Shown here piece after piece: positions 60,763 through 64,000 of a stretch of 64,000 nucleotides of DNA (the stretch's first letter is position 1; every line of letters starts with the position of its first letter). A program made the position numbers and the translations under genes. This DNA is from Pseudomonas sp. WJP1 (GTDB taxonomy: Bacteria > Pseudomonadota > Gammaproteobacteria > Pseudomonadales > Pseudomonadaceae), in contig NZ_CP110128.1 of NCBI RefSeq assembly GCF_028471945.1, positions 1,662,501-1,726,500 of the forward strand, in the 5' to 3' direction. The notes beneath the pieces are model-generated. The model searched no databases. It was given only the letters and a program-made list of their open reading frames with translations, and was not told the origin of the DNA.

Positions 60763-63489
60763 ATGAACGTAATCGCAACCGGGTCGCGCAATGATGTAAC
60801 GGTCGTTCTGCTTGGACATGCGCAGCCCGATCACCGTGCGCGGGCACAGCACTTCTATCAACAGGCAGGCGTGCCTTGTCTGGCGCTGGAGTCATTGCAG
60901 GCCAGCAGCAGTGTGTTGTGCAGTCAACGGCTGGCTCAGGCGCTGCAACAGGTGACAACGCCCCTGGTGATGCTGGCGCTGGATTCCGACTTCATTTTGC
61001 CTACCGCCTTGGACAGCGCCGCCGTTCGTTTGCAGGCTGCCTTGCAGTCAATTGGTGCTCAGGGTTACGCACTGTCCCATGAGGTAGGCAATGGGCAAGT
61101 GGCCTATCACAAAGAGGGCTCTGTCCTGGCGCCCTTGTCCGAAGAGAGCGCCACTGCTCGTTTACGGCAGTACGCTGACGCTGCTCAACCCGCTTGGCGA
61201 GCGGTACTGCGAGTCGGGGCTTTGCAGAGCGCACTGGCGCTGTTGCCAGACCACCTGGATTTTTCCGGCTGGCGTGTAGCGTTGTCTTACGCACTGCTGG
61301 CACAAGGTGGAATCGAATCCGTCGAGCAGACCGATGTGGTATGTGAGTACGCGCCTTGTACGCTGCCAGTTGCCGCCCGAGAAGAGCAACTCACCCAAGT
61401 TGTTCGCGCATTGCTGCAGTGGGATGCGGCCGGGTTCGGCCTGTGCACCGATGAGTCAGGTTTTACGCTGCTCAATCGTTTTGTCCGCAACACTTATGGC
61501 TCACAGGAACAGCCGCTTCTGTTCACCTCGTCCTGGGCGAGCGTTACAGAGGGGCCTGAGCGGGTGTTCGAGCCGCGTCAGTTCGTCGAGCTGCCGTACT
61601 ACAACGGGGCATTGTTCGATTGCTTGACCACGCTGGAGTTCCTCTGTCATGGCTGGCCGACGGGAGAGCGCCAGTACCAGGCTCTAGAGGGCAGTTGGGT
61701 CCGCCAGCGCGAACTTCTGCTGACTCACCCCAACGATACCCCCGGGAGTCTTCAGCATCGTTACTTGCAAGCGCTGGCGCTAGGCTTGTTCAATCGCGAA
61801 GTCTGTCAGCGGTTGGCCGCTTCCTTGACCCGCGAGAGCGACGAAGTTAATGCCGGCGAGATGAATGACTGGCTCCAGCGTCTGGCGCAGATCCCGTCGC
61901 ATGATCCGCAGCAGAGCCTGGCCGCTACCACCTCTGGCCAGGTACTTGCGACGCTGGCTGCAGCGACGCCGGATGATGCCGCCCGTGAGCGCGTGTTGGC
62001 GCATCTGACGACCTCGCCCACTGAGCAAATGGCCTTTCTGGTACTGGACCTGACCAACGATGACATCGCGCTGCAGGCCACCTTCGACAGCCTGCTCGCC
62101 AGTGGCTTGCGCAATTTCAAATTGTTGGTTCTCAAGGCTGGCAAGTCGCCGGTGATCACCACGCCACGTGATGCCTTGCACTTCATTCAGGTTACAGAAG
62201 ACAACTGGATCGCCCACCTGAACCAGGCAGTGCGCCAATTGCCGAGTGAATGGTTGCTGTTGATGCAGGCAGGTGAGCAATTGCTCACTGGCGGACTGCT
62301 GCACTTGTCGTTGGAGCTGAGTAACGCGGCGGCCTGCCACGCTATTTGTGCCAACGAAGTGCAGCGCGATAAGGAAGGGCGCTTGTACAGCGTCGTACGT
62401 CCAGGTGCCGATCTTGATCTGCTGCGGGGTCAGCCCGCCCTGATGTCTCGCCATTGGCTGGTACGACGTCAGGCCGTGCTTGATCTGGGAGGCTACAGCG
62501 ATGCCCAGCCTCAGGCCGCCGAGCTTGACCTGTTGCTGCGTCTGGTGGAAGCGCAAGGCGTGGCCTGCCTCGCTCATCTGGATGATTACCTGGTACTTGG
62601 CGAACAACCGTCGGAGGCGTTGACCGCGCAAGCCCAGGTGGTGCTGGAGCGCCACCTGAGGCAGCTGGGTTATCGTGGTCACGTCAGTGGCAGCGGCGTA
62701 TCCGGGTTGCAGATCGATTTTCGTCATGCCGCTACGCCATTGGTCAGCATCCTGGTGGCGAGTGAGCAGAGGGATGCGCCTTTGCAAGCGTGCCTGGCTA
62801 GCGTGCTGCAACGCACGCGCTACCCGCGTTATGAAGTGATAGTGGCTTGCTCTAATGATGGTCCTGATGAAACAGACGTGCAGCATGGGTTGGGTAACCG
62901 TGTACGGGTGTTGAACGCAGCGTCTGGTGCATCGCGTAATGACTTGCTCAATCTGGCGGCGAGTCAGGCCAAGGGCGAGTATCTGGTGTTGTTCTCGGCG
63001 GCTGGAGAGGTCATCAGTCCCGCCTGGCTCGAAGGCTTGCTCAACGAGGCCCAGCGCCCGGAAGTTGGCGTTGTGGGTGGCGCGTTGTATAGCTCTGATT
63101 CAATCTTGGCGCATGCAGGTTATGGCCTGCTGAGTGGTCCACAGGTTGATACATCCTGGCTGGACGCCGCTGGTCAGTGGCACTTGTCAGTGCGTGGTTG
63201 CGCGGCCGTTTCCGGGGAGTGCCTGATGGTGAACAAGGCACTGTTCGAACAGTGCGGCGGTTTGCAGGCGCTGCCTGGGGCAGATGTTGAGTTGTGCCTG
63301 CAAGTACAGGACGCGGGCCTTGCGGTTGTATGGACTCCGCAGGCTCAGGTTCGCACCACGGGCCTGTCGGTACCTGATGCCAGTGTTGCCCAGGCGTTGG
63401 CCGAACGCTGGCCACAGGCTTTTAGTGGTCGGGCGTCTTCCGAACGACTGAGCCCTGGCGGCGAGTTGGCCTGGATGGCGATGTTGTAA
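60763..63489 (+). CDS. Large glycosyltransferase-like protein, paralogue of the preceding gene
   Basis: This 908-residue protein has an N-terminal part (about 1-230) resembling GT-like domains found in glycan clusters, with a possible DSD in LALDSDFILP. A middle unit (about 420-640) and a last unit (about 650-890) align with units two and three of the preceding protein: WLLLMQAGEQLLTGGLLHL against ILLLQAGDRLHPH, and RPEVGVVGG in both. In the last unit the acidic metal motif is replaced (LVLFSAAGEVISPAW), so that unit may be inactive. ATG 60763 follows AGGTAGG. It is probably co-transcribed with its neighbours. Confidence 0.78.
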   Translation: MNVIATGSRNDVTVVLLGHAQPDHRARAQHFYQQAGVPCLALESLQASSSVLCSQRLAQALQQVTTPLVMLALDSDFILPTALDSAAVRLQAALQSIGAQGYALSHEVGNGQVAYHKEGSVLAPLSEESATARLRQYADAAQPAWRAVLRVGALQSALALLPDHLDFSGWRVALSYALLAQGGIESVEQTDVVCEYAPCTLPVAAREEQLTQVVRALLQWDAAGFGLCTDESGFTLLNRFVRNTYGSQEQPLLFTSSWASVTEGPERVFEPRQFVELPYYNGALFDCLTTLEFLCHGWPTGERQYQALEGSWVRQRELLLTHPNDTPGSLQHRYLQALALGLFNREVCQRLAASLTRESDEVNAGEMNDWLQRLAQIPSHDPQQSLAATTSGQVLATLAAATPDDAARERVLAHLTTSPTEQMAFLVLDLTNDDIALQATFDSLLASGLRNFKLLVLKAGKSPVITTPRDALHFIQVTEDNWIAHLNQAVRQLPSEWLLLMQAGEQLLTGGLLHLSLELSNAAACHAICANEVQRDKEGRLYSVVRPGADLDLLRGQPALMSRHWLVRRQAVLDLGGYSDAQPQAAELDLLLRLVEAQGVACLAHLDDYLVLGEQPSEALTAQAQVVLERHLRQLGYRGHVSGSGVSGLQIDFRHAATPLVSILVASEQRDAPLQACLASVLQRTRYPRYEVIVACSNDGPDETDVQHGLGNRVRVLNAASGASRNDLLNLAASQAKGEYLVLFSAAGEVISPAWLEGLLNEAQRPEVGVVGGALYSSDSILAHAGYGLLSGPQVDTSWLDAAGQWHLSVRGCAAVSGECLMVNKALFEQCGGLQALPGADVELCLQVQDAGLAVVWTPQAQVRTTGLSVPDASVAQALAERWPQAFSGRASSERLSPGGELAWMAML

Positions 63490-63638
63490 TCGCCTTGGCG
63501 TGATTTGATTGGTTCAAGTGAGGCCACTCTCTAGTCAGGGGGCAGCCCCACGTTGTGGTTCACTGGGTACCCTGGCGCGTGATACTGCGTCGCCGTGTGT
63601 CGGGTGTCCTTGTCAAAATTCAATAACTAAGTGCCCGC

Positions 63639-64000
63639 ATGAAACCTATTCGAATCGTATGTGGAACGCGCGTGTCTGAGCAGGAGTTTTCCACGAAGAC
63701 TGCTCTGGGCCGATCCTTGTTGATCCACCAAGCGGCCAATCCTGTGGAAATCAGGCTGTTTGCAGAGAACAAGCAGGGGCTTTCGACCATCTATAACCGC
63801 GCGATTGATGAGGCCAGGGAAAACCCTGCCATTCTGGTGTTCGTTCATGACGATGTGCACCTGTGTGACTTCTTGTGGGGCGAGCGGATACGCGAAGCGG
63901 TGGTAACTTTCGATATTGTCGGGCTTGCAGGCAATATTCGGCGTGTTGAAGGTCAACCCGCCTGGGCCTTCGTTGATGATCAATTCACTTGGGATCAGGC
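63639..64000 (+). CDS. Glycosyltransferase, 5' part only (window ends inside the gene)
   Basis: From ATG 63639 the frame stays open to the end of the window (about 120 residues: MKPIRIVCGTRVSEQEFSTK and onward). The segment YNRAIDEARENPAILVFVHD followed by DVHLCDF has the acidic DD motif in the position of the donor-sugar/metal site of GT-A enzymes. GLAGNIRRVEG follows. The protein fits the glycosyltransferase-like family often found as part of flagellar or surface-glycan clusters. Total length and acceptor are unknown. Confidence 0.7.
   Translation, partial: MKPIRIVCGTRVSEQEFSTKTALGRSLLIHQAANPVEIRLFAENKQGLSTIYNRAIDEARENPAILVFVHDDVHLCDFLWGERIREAVVTFDIVGLAGNIRRVEGQPAWAFVDDQFTWDQ

Overview
The window is a chromosomal segment of a fluorescent-group Pseudomonas. 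The support is protein-level resemblance throughout (guanidinobutyrase/LysR pair, Lap-type adhesin system, phhABC-phhR, cpxRA, recQ, flgFGHIJKL), high GC, and a family of Pseudomonas-type REP palindromes in the gaps. No rRNA, tRNA, CRISPR array, phage or insertion sequence was seen. Both ends cut through genes.

Layout. 1-2.5 kb: a truncated ureohydrolase gene facing a LysR regulator, then a DTW-domain tRNA-modification gene. 2.5-17.2 kb: a complete Lap-like surface-adhesion system. It has a three-gene type I secretion operon (TolC, ABC, HlyD) on the minus strand, a divergent 2144-residue RTX adhesin with a LapG-type cleavage motif, and a convergent pair encoding a LapD-like c-di-GMP receptor and a LapG-like protease. 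17.2-30 kb: housekeeping and small accessory genes (YbaN and YecA families, recQ, MarR, a short FimV-like protein, a SelT/W/H protein, EamA exporter, two AraC regulators, an LpxH-like phosphoesterase, HD protein, trkH, nitroreductase). 30-33.4 kb: a Cpx-like envelope-stress system (response regulator, Spy/CpxP-like protein, histidine kinase) with a CpxR-type box. 33.5-39.3 kb: yciI-ispZ facing the trpH-yciO-scpA-scpB-rluB series.

39.3-48.5 kb: aromatic amino acid metabolism. aroP lies behind an 862-base leader region that holds a PhhR/TyrR-like operator, a 48-codon ORF with a strong Shine-Dalgarno, a promoter candidate, and a 20-codon ORF with two Trp codons overlapping a hairpin. arfB, an MFS gene and two small protein genes follow. 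Then comes phhABC (phenylalanine to tyrosine, pterin recycling, transamination) facing its regulator phhR. The aroP and phhA upstream regions share the operator core CGTAA-N8-TTACG, which suggests that uptake and catabolism of aromatic amino acids are controlled together.

48.5-64 kb: the flagellar rod, ring and hook-junction genes flgFGHIJKL behind a clear sigma-54 promoter. They run straight into three large glycosyltransferase genes, the last one cut by the window end. These are probably the start of a flagellin glycosylation cluster. REP palindromes are absent from the whole flagellar/glycosyltransferase stretch and from the 20 kb between the lap operon and the fimV-like gene.

The most interesting item is the aroP leader, a candidate Trp-sensing attenuator combined with a PhhR-type operator. 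Second is the self-contained Lap-type adhesin locus, whose shorter repeats gain a second cysteine.
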